Positions 26,832 through 37,811 of a DNA stretch of 64,000 nt are shown one piece after another (the first letter of the stretch is position 1; each line of letters starts with the position of its first letter). The notes under the pieces are model-generated. The model was not told the DNA's origin. It was given only the letters and a program-made list of their open reading frames with translations, and searched no databases. The stretch is taken from contig NZ_CADIJQ010000008.1 in NCBI RefSeq assembly GCF_902859595.1, positions 275,721 through 339,720 of the forward strand. Direction: 5' to 3'. The position numbers were made by a program, and so were the translations under genes. Origin of the DNA: Achromobacter kerstersii (lineage in GTDB: Bacteria; Pseudomonadota; Gammaproteobacteria; Burkholderiales; Burkholderiaceae_B).

Positions 26832-29800
26832 TTAATGCAGCGCCGCATGCTCGCGTAGCCGCTTAATCGTTGCCGTGGGATCAGGCCAAGGCGGCGCTTG
26901 TGGCGCATGGCGTTCCCGCAAATAGCCGACCAAGTCCGCGACCTGCTGGTCGTTAAGGCTGTCCTTGAATCCCGGCATGTATCCCAGCGCGTCGTCGGCG
27001 GGTTCCTGGATGCCATTCAAGATCACCTGGATCAGGTTGTCGGGCGTGGCCGCATGCACGTTGGTGTTTGCGCTTAGCAACGGCCTTGCGCCAAACAGCG
27101 TGGGGCCGCTGCCTGCGTCATGACAGGCTGCGCAGGCGTTCTGATAGATGCGTTCGCCATTGGCGCGACGGCCCTGAAGGGCGTGAATCGTCGGGGCGGG
27201 CGCGGGGGTGGCCGTGATGGGCGACGGCGCGGGGGTCACTGCGTAAGGCGATGGCCCGGTAGCGGCGGCGTCAGGCGACGGCGCAGCGGGCATATCGGCG
27301 GAAGCGGTCAGATCGCCCACCGCCGCCGGAGCCGCCGCGCCCGCCCCCTTCGGCAAGTCCAACAGATACGTCGTGATGGCGCGCACGTCGCTATCGGGCA
27401 ATTCGGCCAGGCCATGAATGACCGGCGCCATCGGCCCCGCCGCCACGCCATGCCGCGTTGAATAGCCCGTGCGCAGATACTGAAACAGCTCATCGCTGCC
27501 CCAGGCGCGCGGGCCGCTGGCCAACTGGTTCAGCGCGGGCGCGGTCCAGCCTTCGGCCTCGCCGCCCGCCAGATAATGCACGCCGGTTTTCTCCGCACCG
27601 AATTGGTTGCGCGGGGAATGGCATGCGGCGCAATGGCCGGCGCCTTCCACCAGATACGCGCCCCGCAACCACTGCGCGCTGCGCGACGGGTCGGGCGTGA
27701 ACGGCGTGGCGTCGTGAAACAACGCGTTCCAGCCCGCCAGCAGCGGACGCATGTTGAACGGGAACGCCAGCTGTGTCTTGGGCGGTTCCGACTTCACGGC
27801 AGGCTGCGACATCAAGTAGCCGTACAGCGCCTGCATGTCCGCATCGCTCAGCTTGGCGTAGGCCGTGTACGGGAATGCGGGATACAGTTGCCGGCCATCC
27901 TGATGCACGCCTTGGCGCATGGCGCGTTCGAACGCCGTGTACGACCAGCGGCCGATACCGGTGTCGTTGTCGGGCGTGATGTTGGTGGTGTAGATCGTGC
28001 CGAAGGGGGTGTCCAGCGCCAGGCCGCCCGCATTGGTTTTGCCGCCAGGCGCCGTGTGGCAGACCATGCAATCGCCCGCGGCCGCCACCAATCGCCCGCG
28101 TTCAATCGCACGCATTGAATACAGCGACACATCCGGCCCCGCCGTAAGCGGCAGCGCCGGCTTCATCGGCCAGAGCGTCACGGCCAGACCCGCCAGACCT
28201 GCAAGCCCCGCCGCGCCCGCAGCCAGCCACATCCTGGCGCGCGACAAGGCAGTGCGCGCGGGGCGGCGTCCCGCCAGCGCCACGCGCAATGACTCGGCCT
28301 CGAACGGCGCTTGCCGCAGGCGCACGCCGGTTGCGTTGTGGATGGCGTTGGCGATGGCCGCCGCTGCGGGCAAGGTCACCACGCCGTCCACGTCCAACTG
28401 GCCTTGCGTGACGACATCGCCCGCCGGCTCGCGGCGGCTCAGTTCATGCGCAGTTTCGTATCGGGACAATGCGCCAGACGAGTCATCCGCGCCCTGCAAT
28501 GCCGGGCTGGACCAATCGTCGAAGGCGGGTGGCGCGGCCAGCAAGCGGCGGGCGTTCTCCAACAACCACGGAGATTGGCTTTCTATTTCAGCGCGCACCG
28601 GCGCGCGGTGCGCGGCGTGCGCGGGGTGCGCGGGGTGCAGATGCTGGCTATCATGCCCGGCAACCACGCGGGTTACATCGACGTGGCCGGTCTGCGGCTG
28701 CACGGTCACCTCGGCGACCCAGGCGCTCCACACCGTGCGGGCCGCGCCGGATTCGTCCGTGCATTGCACCTGCGCAGTGGCGAAGCCGGTTCCGCGCAGC
28801 ACGCCCGCCCGCGCGGGCGGGGCGTCAGCCGCGGGCAGACCCGCCTGTTCAACGACTTGGCGCGCCAAGTTGCGCGCCCTGCCCTCGGGCAAGTGCCGCA
28901 GCCGCCATTGCACGGGGTCTTCGTTCAAGGCCAAGGCCTGCTCATGCCACAAGCTTTCCTGCGCAAACACCTGCGCGGCATTCAAGGCATCAACACTTGC
29001 GTGCAGCGGCACGGCAGCGCGCTTGCCGAACGCGATGGGCGCATCGCTGCGCGCAGTGGGCTGCGCCGAGGCACCGGCCTGCCCAGGCTGGCTCAACATG
29101 CGCGCCAGACTGGGACGCACGGCCCAGGGCGCATCCGATGCAAACACGTGGTTCAACGCATCAGCTGAATGCGCGGATGGCGATATCGCGGCGCGATCGG
29201 AGGCCAAATCGGAGGCCAAATCGGAGGCCACATCAGGGGCCAAATCAGCGGCCACATCAGTGCCCACAGCGGAGCTCATATCAGAGCCCATATCAGAGCC
29301 CAAATGAGAGCCCAAATGAGAGCCCACATCGGCAGCCAGCGAACCGTTCGCCTTCGACACGCGCAGCACGAGTTCATCGGCCGCCCCCGACTGGCAAGGC
29401 ACGCACACCGGCCGGCCCACGGCCTGCGACAGCAGCGCGGCATCGGCTGCCGCGTCCAACAGGTCCAGGGGATGCAAGGCGTCTGTTGCGATGGCACGCG
29501 CGCCATCGCCTTCCGCCGTTACCGTGATCGCTGCGTCTTGCTGCTGTAGCAGCACCGCAAGCTCGCGCCGGATCAACGCCAGCGTTGCCGCCGCGCAAGC
29601 CGGCAACCACACGCGGGTGTGCCCGTTCAAGCTCCATGCCACCACACGTGCGCCCACAGGCGGTTCGGATTGTGACGGCCGCAGTGCGTATTGAAGTGCA
29701 TCAGCATCGTCCTCGGACGCCGGCGAGGATGCATCAGGCGTCAAGCGCTGCCACACCGGCGCCAAGGCCGCCGCCGCTTGCCGCGCGTATAGCGGCGTCA

Positions 29801-30023
29801 CCGCCACCACGCCCGCGAAATGCGTGCGCTGCACCGCCGCCACCACACCCGCCTGCGCGCGAACCTCTGCCAGCTGCACCCGTTGCAATACGCTGCCCCG
29901 GTAGCGCGCGCCGTCCCACAACACCTCGGGCGGACGCAGCGCCAAGCCGTGCAACAGATCATCGGGCAGCGCGGCCGGCAGGCTGGCGGCACGCGAGGGT
30001 GCGTCGAAAGGAATTGCGCTCAT
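26832..30023 (-). CDS. Nicotinate dehydrogenase cytochrome c subunit with vestigial molybdopterin domain
   Basis: A 1063-residue protein. Residues 1 to about 600 align with the molybdopterin-binding fold of NicB-like hydroxylases (LLHGLALRPPEVLW, AALLSQAVGRPV, IANAIHNATGVRLRQAPF) but lack much of the cofactor-binding sequence and contain a tetrapeptide repeat tract. A membrane helix follows (about 615-635), then three c-type haem motifs (CMVCH, CAACH, CAACH). The cytochrome part would pass electrons from the hydroxylase to the respiratory chain, as in Pseudomonas NicB. A complete molybdopterin subunit is encoded separately at 35501. Its ATG overlaps the nicA stop. The start at 30023 is set by this overlap. 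Confidence 0.85.
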   Translation of the reverse strand: MSAIPFDAPSRAASLPAALPDDLLHGLALRPPEVLWDGARYRGSVLQRVQLAEVRAQAGVVAAVQRTHFAGVVAVTPLYARQAAAALAPVWQRLTPDASSPASEDDADALQYALRPSQSEPPVGARVVAWSLNGHTRVWLPACAAATLALIRRELAVLLQQQDAAITVTAEGDGARAIATDALHPLDLLDAAADAALLSQAVGRPVCVPCQSGAADELVLRVSKANGSLAADVGSHLGSHLGSDMGSDMSSAVGTDVAADLAPDVASDLASDLASDRAAISPSAHSADALNHVFASDAPWAVRPSLARMLSQPGQAGASAQPTARSDAPIAFGKRAAVPLHASVDALNAAQVFAQESLWHEQALALNEDPVQWRLRHLPEGRARNLARQVVEQAGLPAADAPPARAGVLRGTGFATAQVQCTDESGAARTVWSAWVAEVTVQPQTGHVDVTRVVAGHDSQHLHPAHPAHAAHRAPVRAEIESQSPWLLENARRLLAAPPAFDDWSSPALQGADDSSGALSRYETAHELSRREPAGDVVTQGQLDVDGVVTLPAAAAIANAIHNATGVRLRQAPFEAESLRVALAGRRPARTALSRARMWLAAGAAGLAGLAGLAVTLWPMKPALPLTAGPDVSLYSMRAIERGRLVAAAGDCMVCHTAPGGKTNAGGLALDTPFGTIYTTNITPDNDTGIGRWSYTAFERAMRQGVHQDGRQLYPAFPYTAYAKLSDADMQALYGYLMSQPAVKSEPPKTQLAFPFNMRPLLAGWNALFHDATPFTPDPSRSAQWLRGAYLVEGAGHCAACHSPRNQFGAEKTGVHYLAGGEAEGWTAPALNQLASGPRAWGSDELFQYLRTGYSTRHGVAAGPMAPVIHGLAELPDSDVRAITTYLLDLPKGAGAAAPAAVGDLTASADMPAAPSPDAAATGPSPYAVTPAPSPITATPAPAPTIHALQGRRANGERIYQNACAACHDAGSGPTLFGARPLLSANTNVHAATPDNLIQVILNGIQEPADDALGYMPGFKDSLNDQQVADLVGYLRERHAPQAPPWPDPTATIKRLREHAALH
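29196..29339 (-). repeat. 12-bp in-frame tandem repeat, about twelve units
   Basis: Twelve successive 12-bp units with variants ATCGGAGGCCAA, ATCAGAGCCCAA and ATGAGAGCCCAA (plus strand) encode tetrapeptides such as SDLA, GSDM and GSHL in the cytochrome/vestigial molybdopterin subunit. Copy changes would not shift the frame. Confidence 0.92.
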
Positions 30024-30535
30024 CGCGTGGGCTCGCCCTTCACCGCCCGCAGCTGCACCGCCCGCATCGCCGCCTGCATGATCTCGACATGCGTGCCGCA
30101 GCGGCACAGGTTGTGATGCAGCTCGCTGCGTATCGCGTCTTCAGTGGGGTTGGGATTGCGCCGCAGCAGCGCTTCCACCGTCATGATCATGCCGTTCAAG
30201 CAGTAGCCGCATTGCGCCGCCTGGCAGTCGATGAAGGCTTGCTGCGTGGGGCCGGGGTGCTCGCGCGTGCCCAGCCCTTCCAGCGTGGTCACCGCCCGCC
30301 CCTGCGCCGCCTTGACCGGGATGACGCATGACCGCGCCGCCACCCCATCGATCAGCACCGTGCACGCGCCGCATTCGCCCAGGCCGCAGCCGTACTTGGG
30401 GCTGTTGAGCTCAAGATCGTTACGCAACACATGCAGCAGCGCCGTCCCGGGCGCGGCCGGCACGGCGCATTCGCGTCCGTTGACGGTCAAGCGGATCGGA
30501 GGGGTGACGCTGCTTGAATTGGCTGAAGATCCCAT
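30020..30535 (-). CDS. nicA: Nicotinate dehydrogenase 2Fe-2S subunit
   Basis: A 171-residue small subunit of a molybdenum hydroxylase. It has a plant-type ferredoxin cluster motif GCGLGECGACTVLIDG with a later Cys, and the second cluster motif CGYCLNGM followed by CRCGTH. It passes electrons from the molybdopterin centre to the cytochrome subunit. ATG at 30535 is the first methionine before conserved sequence; an open extension to 30688 is unlike the family. It lies between nicC and the cytochrome subunit and overlaps the latter by four bases. Confidence 0.92.
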   Translation of the reverse strand: MGSSANSSSVTPPIRLTVNGRECAVPAAPGTALLHVLRNDLELNSPKYGCGLGECGACTVLIDGVAARSCVIPVKAAQGRAVTTLEGLGTREHPGPTQQAFIDCQAAQCGYCLNGMIMTVEALLRRNPNPTEDAIRSELHHNLCRCGTHVEIMQAAMRAVQLRAVKGEPTR

Positions 30536-30629
30536 GGGGCGTGACGCATGTCGGCAGTTCGGAAGGTACGAAGGTTGCCGCGACGCGGGCTGGGGATCAA
30601 GCCCCTTTGCCCGCGCGGCGGACACGGCG

Positions 30630-32060
<1,431 letters not shown>

Positions 32061-32837
32061 ATGACGAAGACATTCCGAATTGGCCAGATCGTCCCCAGCT
32101 CGAACACGACGATGGAAACTGAAGTGCCCGCCATGCTGCAGGCGCATTCGTCGCTGCGCCCCGCCGACCGCTTTACGTTCCACTCCAGCCGCATGCGCAT
32201 GAAGAAAGTGCAGAAGGAAGAGCTGGCCGCCATGGACGCCGAGAGCGACCGCTGCGCGCTGGAACTCAGCGATGCGCGGGTCGATGTGCTGGGCTACGCC
32301 TGCCTGGTCGCCATCATGGCGATGGGGCGCGGCTATCACCGCGTCTCGCAAAAGCGCCTGACCGAACGCACCGCCGAAAATGGCGCATCCGCCCCGGTCA
32401 TCACCAGCGCCGGTGCACTGGTGGAAGCGCTGCACGTCATGGGCGCAAAAAAGATTGCGCTGGTCGCGCCCTATATGGTGCCGCTGACCGAACTGGTCAT
32501 GGACTACATCGCCGCCGAGGGTTTTGAAATTGTGGATTGGCGCGCGCTGGAAATTCCCGACAACCTGGAGGTGGGCCGCCATGACCCCGCCAAGCTGCCG
32601 GGCATCGTCGCGGGCATGAACGTGGCCGATGCCGATGTGATCGTGCTGTCGGCCTGCGTGCAAATGCCGTCGCTGCCGGCCGTGTCGCAAGTCGAAGCCG
32701 AAACGGGCAAGCCCGTGCTCACCGCGTCCATCGCCACCACCTACGCCATCCTGAAGGAATTGGGGCTGGACCCGGTGGTGCCGGGCGCCGGCGCCCTGCT
32801 CTCGGGCGCGTACCCCTATTCCCGGAGCGCACAATGA
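32061..32837 (+). CDS. nicE: Maleate isomerase
   Basis: Cofactor-independent cis-trans isomerase of the Asp/Glu racemase superfamily that converts maleate to fumarate, the last step of the pathway. The 258-residue protein has the two catalytic cysteines in GYACLVAIM (near residue 82) and LSACVQMPSLP (near residue 198), and the N-terminal IVPSSNTTMETE anion-binding element. It leads the plus-strand nic operon and overlaps nicD by four bases. Confidence 0.93.
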   Translation: MTKTFRIGQIVPSSNTTMETEVPAMLQAHSSLRPADRFTFHSSRMRMKKVQKEELAAMDAESDRCALELSDARVDVLGYACLVAIMAMGRGYHRVSQKRLTERTAENGASAPVITSAGALVEALHVMGAKKIALVAPYMVPLTELVMDYIAAEGFEIVDWRALEIPDNLEVGRHDPAKLPGIVAGMNVADADVIVLSACVQMPSLPAVSQVEAETGKPVLTASIATTYAILKELGLDPVVPGAGALLSGAYPYSRSAQ

Positions 32838-33664
32838 CCCCCAGCACCTATCTCTACGGCGGCCAGGTACATGCCAACGGCATCCGCCAACACTATCTGC
32901 GCTATGGCGGCACGGCCGATAACCGAGCCAGCCGCGCCGCCGTCATCCTGATTCCCGGCATCACCAGCCCCGCCGTCACCTGGGGCTTTGTCGCCGAACA
33001 CCTGGGCCGCCAATTCGACACCTATGTGCTCGACGTGCGCGGTCGCGGCCTGTCGGCCTCCGGCCCCGGGCTGGACTACGGCCTGGACGCGCAAGCCGCC
33101 GACGTCACCGCTTTCGCGCAAGCCTTGGGGCTGGAACGCTACACGCTCGTCGGCCATTCGATGGGCGGCCGCATTGCCGTGCGCGCAGCCAGCAAGCAAC
33201 CGCAGGGGCTGGCAAGTCTGGTCATCGTTGACCCGCCCGTGTCCGGCCCCGGCCGCCGCGCCTACCCCGCCAATCTGGCCTGGTACGTGGACTCCATCCG
33301 GCAAGCCACCCACGGCATGACCGCCGAAGACATGAAGGCGTTTTGCCCGACCTGGACCGAGGCCCAACGCCAGTTGCGCGCGCAGTGGCTGCACACCTGC
33401 CATGAGCCCGCCATCGTGCAGAGCTTTGAAGACTTTGGCCGCGACGACATCCACGCCGACCTGCCCCGCATCACCGTGCCGCTGCTGTTGATGACGGCCG
33501 AAAAAGGCGGCGTGGTCGGTGACGACGACGTGGCGGAATGGCAGGGCTTGGCGCCGCAGACGCAGCATGTGCGCGTGCCCGGTGCGGGCCACATGATCCC
33601 CTGGGACAACGAAGCCGGCTTCTACGCCGCCTTCGGCGATTTCCTTGGGGCTCGGGTGGACTGA
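32834..33664 (+). CDS. nicD: N-formylmaleamate deformylase
   Basis: Alpha/beta hydrolase that removes formate from N-formylmaleamate to give maleamate. The 276-residue protein has the nucleophile elbow GHSMGGRIAV (Ser near residue 109), an acid in VIVDPPVSGPG and the final histidine in GAGHMIPWDN. Placement between nicE and nicX supports the specific assignment over a generic hydrolase. Confidence 0.92.
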   Translation: MTPSTYLYGGQVHANGIRQHYLRYGGTADNRASRAAVILIPGITSPAVTWGFVAEHLGRQFDTYVLDVRGRGLSASGPGLDYGLDAQAADVTAFAQALGLERYTLVGHSMGGRIAVRAASKQPQGLASLVIVDPPVSGPGRRAYPANLAWYVDSIRQATHGMTAEDMKAFCPTWTEAQRQLRAQWLHTCHEPAIVQSFEDFGRDDIHADLPRITVPLLLMTAEKGGVVGDDDVAEWQGLAPQTQHVRVPGAGHMIPWDNEAGFYAAFGDFLGARVD

Positions 33665-33706
33665 CGCGCCCTCTACCAATCACTTTGCCGCCTTAAGGAA
33701 TTCGCC

Positions 33707-34780
33707 ATGTCCGTCAGCGATATCGATTTGATCCACGCCTGGAAGCAGGTGCTAACGCTGTCCCACTTGGAAGCCGGCCAGATCGTCACCGTGTTGACCG
33801 GCGCCGACACGCATCCGCAAACCTTGCGCTGCGCGATTGCCGCCGCCACCGACATGGGCGCGCGCGTCAACCGCCTGGACCTGCCGCCCGTCAACGCCGA
33901 TAAATCCATCAGCCGCGATGCCCTGGCGTATCTGGGCACCACGCCGCTCACCGGCAACCCGGCCGCCATCGCGGCGCTGACGGCCAGCGACCTGGTTCTG
34001 GACTTGATGACGCTGCTGTTCTCACCCGAGCAGCACGAGATCCTGAAGACCGGCACCAAGATCCTGCTGGCCATCGAACCGCCCGAAGTGCTGTGCCGGC
34101 TGGTGCCCACCGACGCCGACCGCACGCGTGTGCAAGCCGCCGCGCGCCGCATCGAAGCGTCCAAGCAGATGCACATCACGTCAGACGCCGGCACCGACCT
34201 GCGCTGCGCGCTGGGCGACTTCCCGGCCATTTCCGAATATGGTTTTGTCGACCAGCCCGGCCGCTGGGACCACTGGCCCAGCGGCTTCGTGCTGACGTGG
34301 CCCAACGAAGGCCAGAGCAACGGCCGCGTGGTGCTGGACCGCGGCGACATCCTGTTGCCCATGAAAGACTACGTGACCGACCCCATCGAACTCGTCATTG
34401 AAAGCGGCTACGTCACGCGCATCAACGGCGGCTTGCAGGCCGACATCCTGAAGGAATACATGGCGGCCTACGACGACCCGGAAGCCTATGCCGTGTCGCA
34501 CATCGGCTGGGGCTTGCAGCCGCGCGCGCAGTGGTCAATGCTGGCGCACTACAACAAGGAAGCGCATATCGGCATGGACGCCCGCGCCTTCGAAGGCAAC
34601 TTCCTGTGGTCCATGGGCCCCAATAACGAAGCAGGCGGCAGCCGCAATACCGCCTGCCATATCGACATCCCGATGCGCCATTGCAGCGTCGCACTCGACG
34701 GCCAGCCCGTCGTGATTCGTGGCGTGGTGCAAGACGAACCCGGACTGGCGCGCGCCGCCCGCCGCAAGGACACCCCATGA
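33707..34780 (+). CDS. nicX: 2,5-dihydroxypyridine 5,6-dioxygenase
   Basis: Non-haem Fe(II) extradiol-type dioxygenase that opens the ring of 2,5-dihydroxypyridine to N-formylmaleamate. The 357-residue length fits NicX. Likely iron ligands are the histidine in SHIGWGLQ and the H-x-D pair in TACHIDIPMRH. It is followed by nicF with an ATGA overlap. Confidence 0.93.
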   Translation: MSVSDIDLIHAWKQVLTLSHLEAGQIVTVLTGADTHPQTLRCAIAAATDMGARVNRLDLPPVNADKSISRDALAYLGTTPLTGNPAAIAALTASDLVLDLMTLLFSPEQHEILKTGTKILLAIEPPEVLCRLVPTDADRTRVQAAARRIEASKQMHITSDAGTDLRCALGDFPAISEYGFVDQPGRWDHWPSGFVLTWPNEGQSNGRVVLDRGDILLPMKDYVTDPIELVIESGYVTRINGGLQADILKEYMAAYDDPEAYAVSHIGWGLQPRAQWSMLAHYNKEAHIGMDARAFEGNFLWSMGPNNEAGGSRNTACHIDIPMRHCSVALDGQPVVIRGVVQDEPGLARAARRKDTP

Positions 34781-35463
34781 ACGCATCCACCCAAACGATT
34801 CCCGCCGATGCCGTGCCCGGCGACATCTCTGCCTATTCCCGCCAGGGCTTCGGCACGCCGCTGCCGCTTAAAGCGCCCTTCGGCTTGTTGATCGTCGACT
34901 TCGTCAATGGCTTTGCCGACCCGGCCGTGCTGGGCGGCGGCAACATCCCCGAAGCCATCGCGCAGACGCGCCACCTGCTGGCCCATGCCCGCGCGCGCGG
35001 CTGGCCCGTCGCGCACAGCCGCATCGTGTTCTCTGACGACGATGCCGACAGCAACATCTTCTGCCTGAAAGTGCCCGCCATGCTGGCCCTGAAAGAACAC
35101 AGCCCCAACAGCGCCATCGTGCCTGAGCTGGCCCCCGCGCCCGGCGAATACGTGGTGCGCAAAAGCACGCCGTCCGCCTTCTTCGGCACGATGCTTGCAC
35201 CGTGGCTTGCGCAGCGCGGCGTGCAGACCTTGCTGGTGGCCGGCTGCGTCACCAGCGGCTGCGTGCGCGCAAGCGTGGTGGACGCCATGCAGGCGGGCTT
35301 CCGGCCGCTGGTCGTAGCCGACTGCTGCGGTGACCGCGCCCTGGGTCCGCATGACGCCAACCTCTTCGACATGGCGCAGAAGTACGCCGCCGTCATGCCG
35401 TGGGAGCAAGCGCTGTCAGAGACTAACGCCATGGTGGACTCCCTAATGCCGGCGGCTCGCTGA
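34777..35463 (+). CDS. nicF: Maleamate amidohydrolase
   Basis: Cysteine hydrolase of the isochorismatase-like fold that converts maleamate to maleate and ammonia. The 228-residue protein has the aspartate of LLIVDFVNGFAD, the lysine of RKSTPSAFFGT and the nucleophile in VAGCVTSGCVRASVVDAM. Its ATG overlaps the nicX stop (ATGA), which fixes the start although the frame is open further upstream. Confidence 0.94.
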   Translation: MNASTQTIPADAVPGDISAYSRQGFGTPLPLKAPFGLLIVDFVNGFADPAVLGGGNIPEAIAQTRHLLAHARARGWPVAHSRIVFSDDDADSNIFCLKVPAMLALKEHSPNSAIVPELAPAPGEYVVRKSTPSAFFGTMLAPWLAQRGVQTLLVAGCVTSGCVRASVVDAMQAGFRPLVVADCCGDRALGPHDANLFDMAQKYAAVMPWEQALSETNAMVDSLMPAAR

Positions 35464-35500
35464 ACCCGGCATAATCATCGTCCGGCCTGGACCTGCCCCA

Positions 35501-37789
35501 ATGCCCCTGCCCCAGCCTCACCATTTGTCCCCCGCGCTGCTCGCTCACCCCGATGCCTTGCTCGTTGTGCGCGAGCCCACCGCGCCGCCCAAGCCGGCGC
35601 CGGGGCAACCCGGCACCGCGACGGATTATGTTCAGGCCACCCCCGAGATCTTCGTCGCGGTGGTGGCCGATGGCAGCCGGGTGTCGGAAGGCGGCGCAGG
35701 CTGGCGTGTGCTGGCCTTCAATGGCCACGTAGACCTGGGCACCGGCATCCGCACGTCGCTTGCGCAAATTGTCGCTGAAGAAATCGACGTGCCGATGGCG
35801 CGGCTGGACATGGTGCTGGGCCACACCAACGCCGCGCCCAATCAAGGGCCAACCATTGCCAGCGCCAGCATTCAGATCTCGGCCGTTCCACTGCGCCGCG
35901 CCGCCGCCCAGGCGCGCGAACACTTGATGCAGCTGGCCGCCGAACGATGGAACCTGCCGCGTGACGCGCTGCGCGTACGCGACGGCGTGGTGCGCCCCCG
36001 TAGCAACGATGACCCGCGCCAGTTGGACTACGGTGAACTGCTAGCCGGCCAGCACATTCGGCTGACACTGGCCCCGCCCGATCAACCCGTCCGCTTAAAG
36101 CCCGCCAGCGACTACCGCATCGTCGGGCAAGGTGTGGCGCGCGTGGACATTCCCGCCAAGGCCACGGGCGAACTCAGCTTTGTGCATGACGTGCGCGTGC
36201 CGGGCATGCGTCATGGCCGCGTGATTCGTCCGCCGCATCCCGGGCGCGACGCCGGAGACTTCATTGGCCATTGCCTGATCGATGTAGACCAGGATTCCGT
36301 TGCGCATCTGCCCGGCAACGTGCAGGTGGTGGCGCAAGGCGATTTCATCGGCGTGGTGGCGGATCGCGAAGAGCAGGCTATTGCCGCGATGCGCACGCTG
36401 AAGGTGCGCTGGAAGCCGGTTCCGCCCGCGCCGCAACTGGACGATCTGGCTGCCGCCATCCGCACGAATCCGTCGAAGGCACGGCCCTTGATTGAAGACG
36501 GCGACGTGGATGCCGTCTGTGCCCAAGCCGCCACGCATCTGCGCCGCACCTACGTCTGGCCATATCAGATGCATGCATCCATCGGCCCGTCTTGCGCCGT
36601 GGCGGATTTTTGCGACGGCCGGCTTACCGTCTGGACCGGCACGCAGAACCCGCACATGCTGCGCACCGATCTCGACCGCCTCTTGAAACTGGGCGAAGGC
36701 CAGATTGAGCTGATCCGCCTGGAGGCCGCCGGTTGTTATGGCCGCAATTGCGCCGACGACGTCTGCGCCGACGCGGCCTTGCTGTCGCGGGCCGTGGGCG
36801 CGCCCGTGCGCGTGCAACTCACGCGCGAACAAGAGCATCAGTGGGAGCCCAAAGGCACCGGGCAATTGATGGACGTGGGCGCGGCCATTGATGCGCAAGG
36901 CGAGCTGCTGGCTTATGACTTCGCCGTGCGCTACCCGTCCAACGACGCGCCACTGCTGGCGCTGCTGCTGACGGGCGCCATACCGGGCGAACCGCGCACG
37001 TTGGAAATGGGCGACCGCACCGCCGCGCCGCCCTACCGTTACGCGAACCGCCGCGTCGTCTGCCACGACATGCCGCCCATCGTGCGCTCGTCCTGGCTGC
37101 GCGGCGTGTCGGCGCTGCCGAATTCCTTCGCGCATGACTGCATGATCGACGAACTGGCCGAAGCGGCAGGCGCCGACCCGGTCGACTACCGCTTGCGCAA
37201 CCTGGATGACGCGCGCGCCGTTGCACTGATCGACGCCACCGCAAAACACGCCGGATGGCAGCCACGCACGCCGGGCAGCCGGGGAAAGCCGGATGGCGAC
37301 GGCGTGCTGCATGGCCGGGGCGTGGCCTATGCCCGCTACGTGCACAGCAAGTTTCCCGGCTTTGGCGCGGCCTGGGCCGCCTGGGTTATCGACCTAAGCG
37401 TCGACGCCGCCACCGGCCGCCTCCGCGTGCAACGCATCGTCGTCGGGCAAGACACCGGCATGGTGATCAACCCAGACGGCGTGCGCCATCAAATCCACGG
37501 CAACGTCGTGCAAACGCTCAGCCGCTGCCTGCTTGAAAAAGTGGACTTCGACCAGGCCGGCGTATCCAGCCGCGAATGGGGCGGCTACCCCATCATTGGC
37601 TTCAAGGATCTGCCCGCTATCGACGTCTTGCAGATGCCGCGCCAAGACGAACCGCCCATGGGCGCGGGCGAATCGGCTTCGGTGCCTGGCCCCGCCGCGA
37701 TTGCCAACGCGCTTTTCGATGCGACCGGGCGACGCTTCTATGAAGCCCCGTTCACGCCCGAGGCGGTGCGCGCCGCGCTGGCGGGCTGA
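35501..37789 (+). CDS. nicB: Nicotinate dehydrogenase molybdopterin subunit
   Basis: A 762-residue xanthine dehydrogenase-family catalytic subunit that hydroxylates nicotinate at C6. N-terminal part: GHVDLGTGIRTSLAQIVAEE and GHTNAAPNQGPTIAS (molybdopterin contacts); middle: EAAGCYGRNCADDVCADAALL and VRVQLTREQEHQWE; C-terminal: GAGESASVPGPAAIANALFDATG with the usual catalytic glutamate. It equals the N-terminal part of Pseudomonas NicB but has no cytochrome part; that function is in the protein at 26832. It follows nicF by 37 bp and precedes an XdhC-like gene. No signal peptide, so the enzyme is cytoplasmic. Confidence 0.88.
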   Translation: MPLPQPHHLSPALLAHPDALLVVREPTAPPKPAPGQPGTATDYVQATPEIFVAVVADGSRVSEGGAGWRVLAFNGHVDLGTGIRTSLAQIVAEEIDVPMARLDMVLGHTNAAPNQGPTIASASIQISAVPLRRAAAQAREHLMQLAAERWNLPRDALRVRDGVVRPRSNDDPRQLDYGELLAGQHIRLTLAPPDQPVRLKPASDYRIVGQGVARVDIPAKATGELSFVHDVRVPGMRHGRVIRPPHPGRDAGDFIGHCLIDVDQDSVAHLPGNVQVVAQGDFIGVVADREEQAIAAMRTLKVRWKPVPPAPQLDDLAAAIRTNPSKARPLIEDGDVDAVCAQAATHLRRTYVWPYQMHASIGPSCAVADFCDGRLTVWTGTQNPHMLRTDLDRLLKLGEGQIELIRLEAAGCYGRNCADDVCADAALLSRAVGAPVRVQLTREQEHQWEPKGTGQLMDVGAAIDAQGELLAYDFAVRYPSNDAPLLALLLTGAIPGEPRTLEMGDRTAAPPYRYANRRVVCHDMPPIVRSSWLRGVSALPNSFAHDCMIDELAEAAGADPVDYRLRNLDDARAVALIDATAKHAGWQPRTPGSRGKPDGDGVLHGRGVAYARYVHSKFPGFGAAWAAWVIDLSVDAATGRLRVQRIVVGQDTGMVINPDGVRHQIHGNVVQTLSRCLLEKVDFDQAGVSSREWGGYPIIGFKDLPAIDVLQMPRQDEPPMGAGESASVPGPAAIANALFDATGRRFYEAPFTPEAVRAALAG

Positions 37790-37811
37790 GCGTTTGACGG
37801 GAAACCCACGC

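Noticed and set aside
29169..29549. Repeat array at 29196-29339 as a possible CRISPR
   Set aside because: Units are 12 bp with no spacers and stay in frame with the gene, so it is a coding minisatellite.
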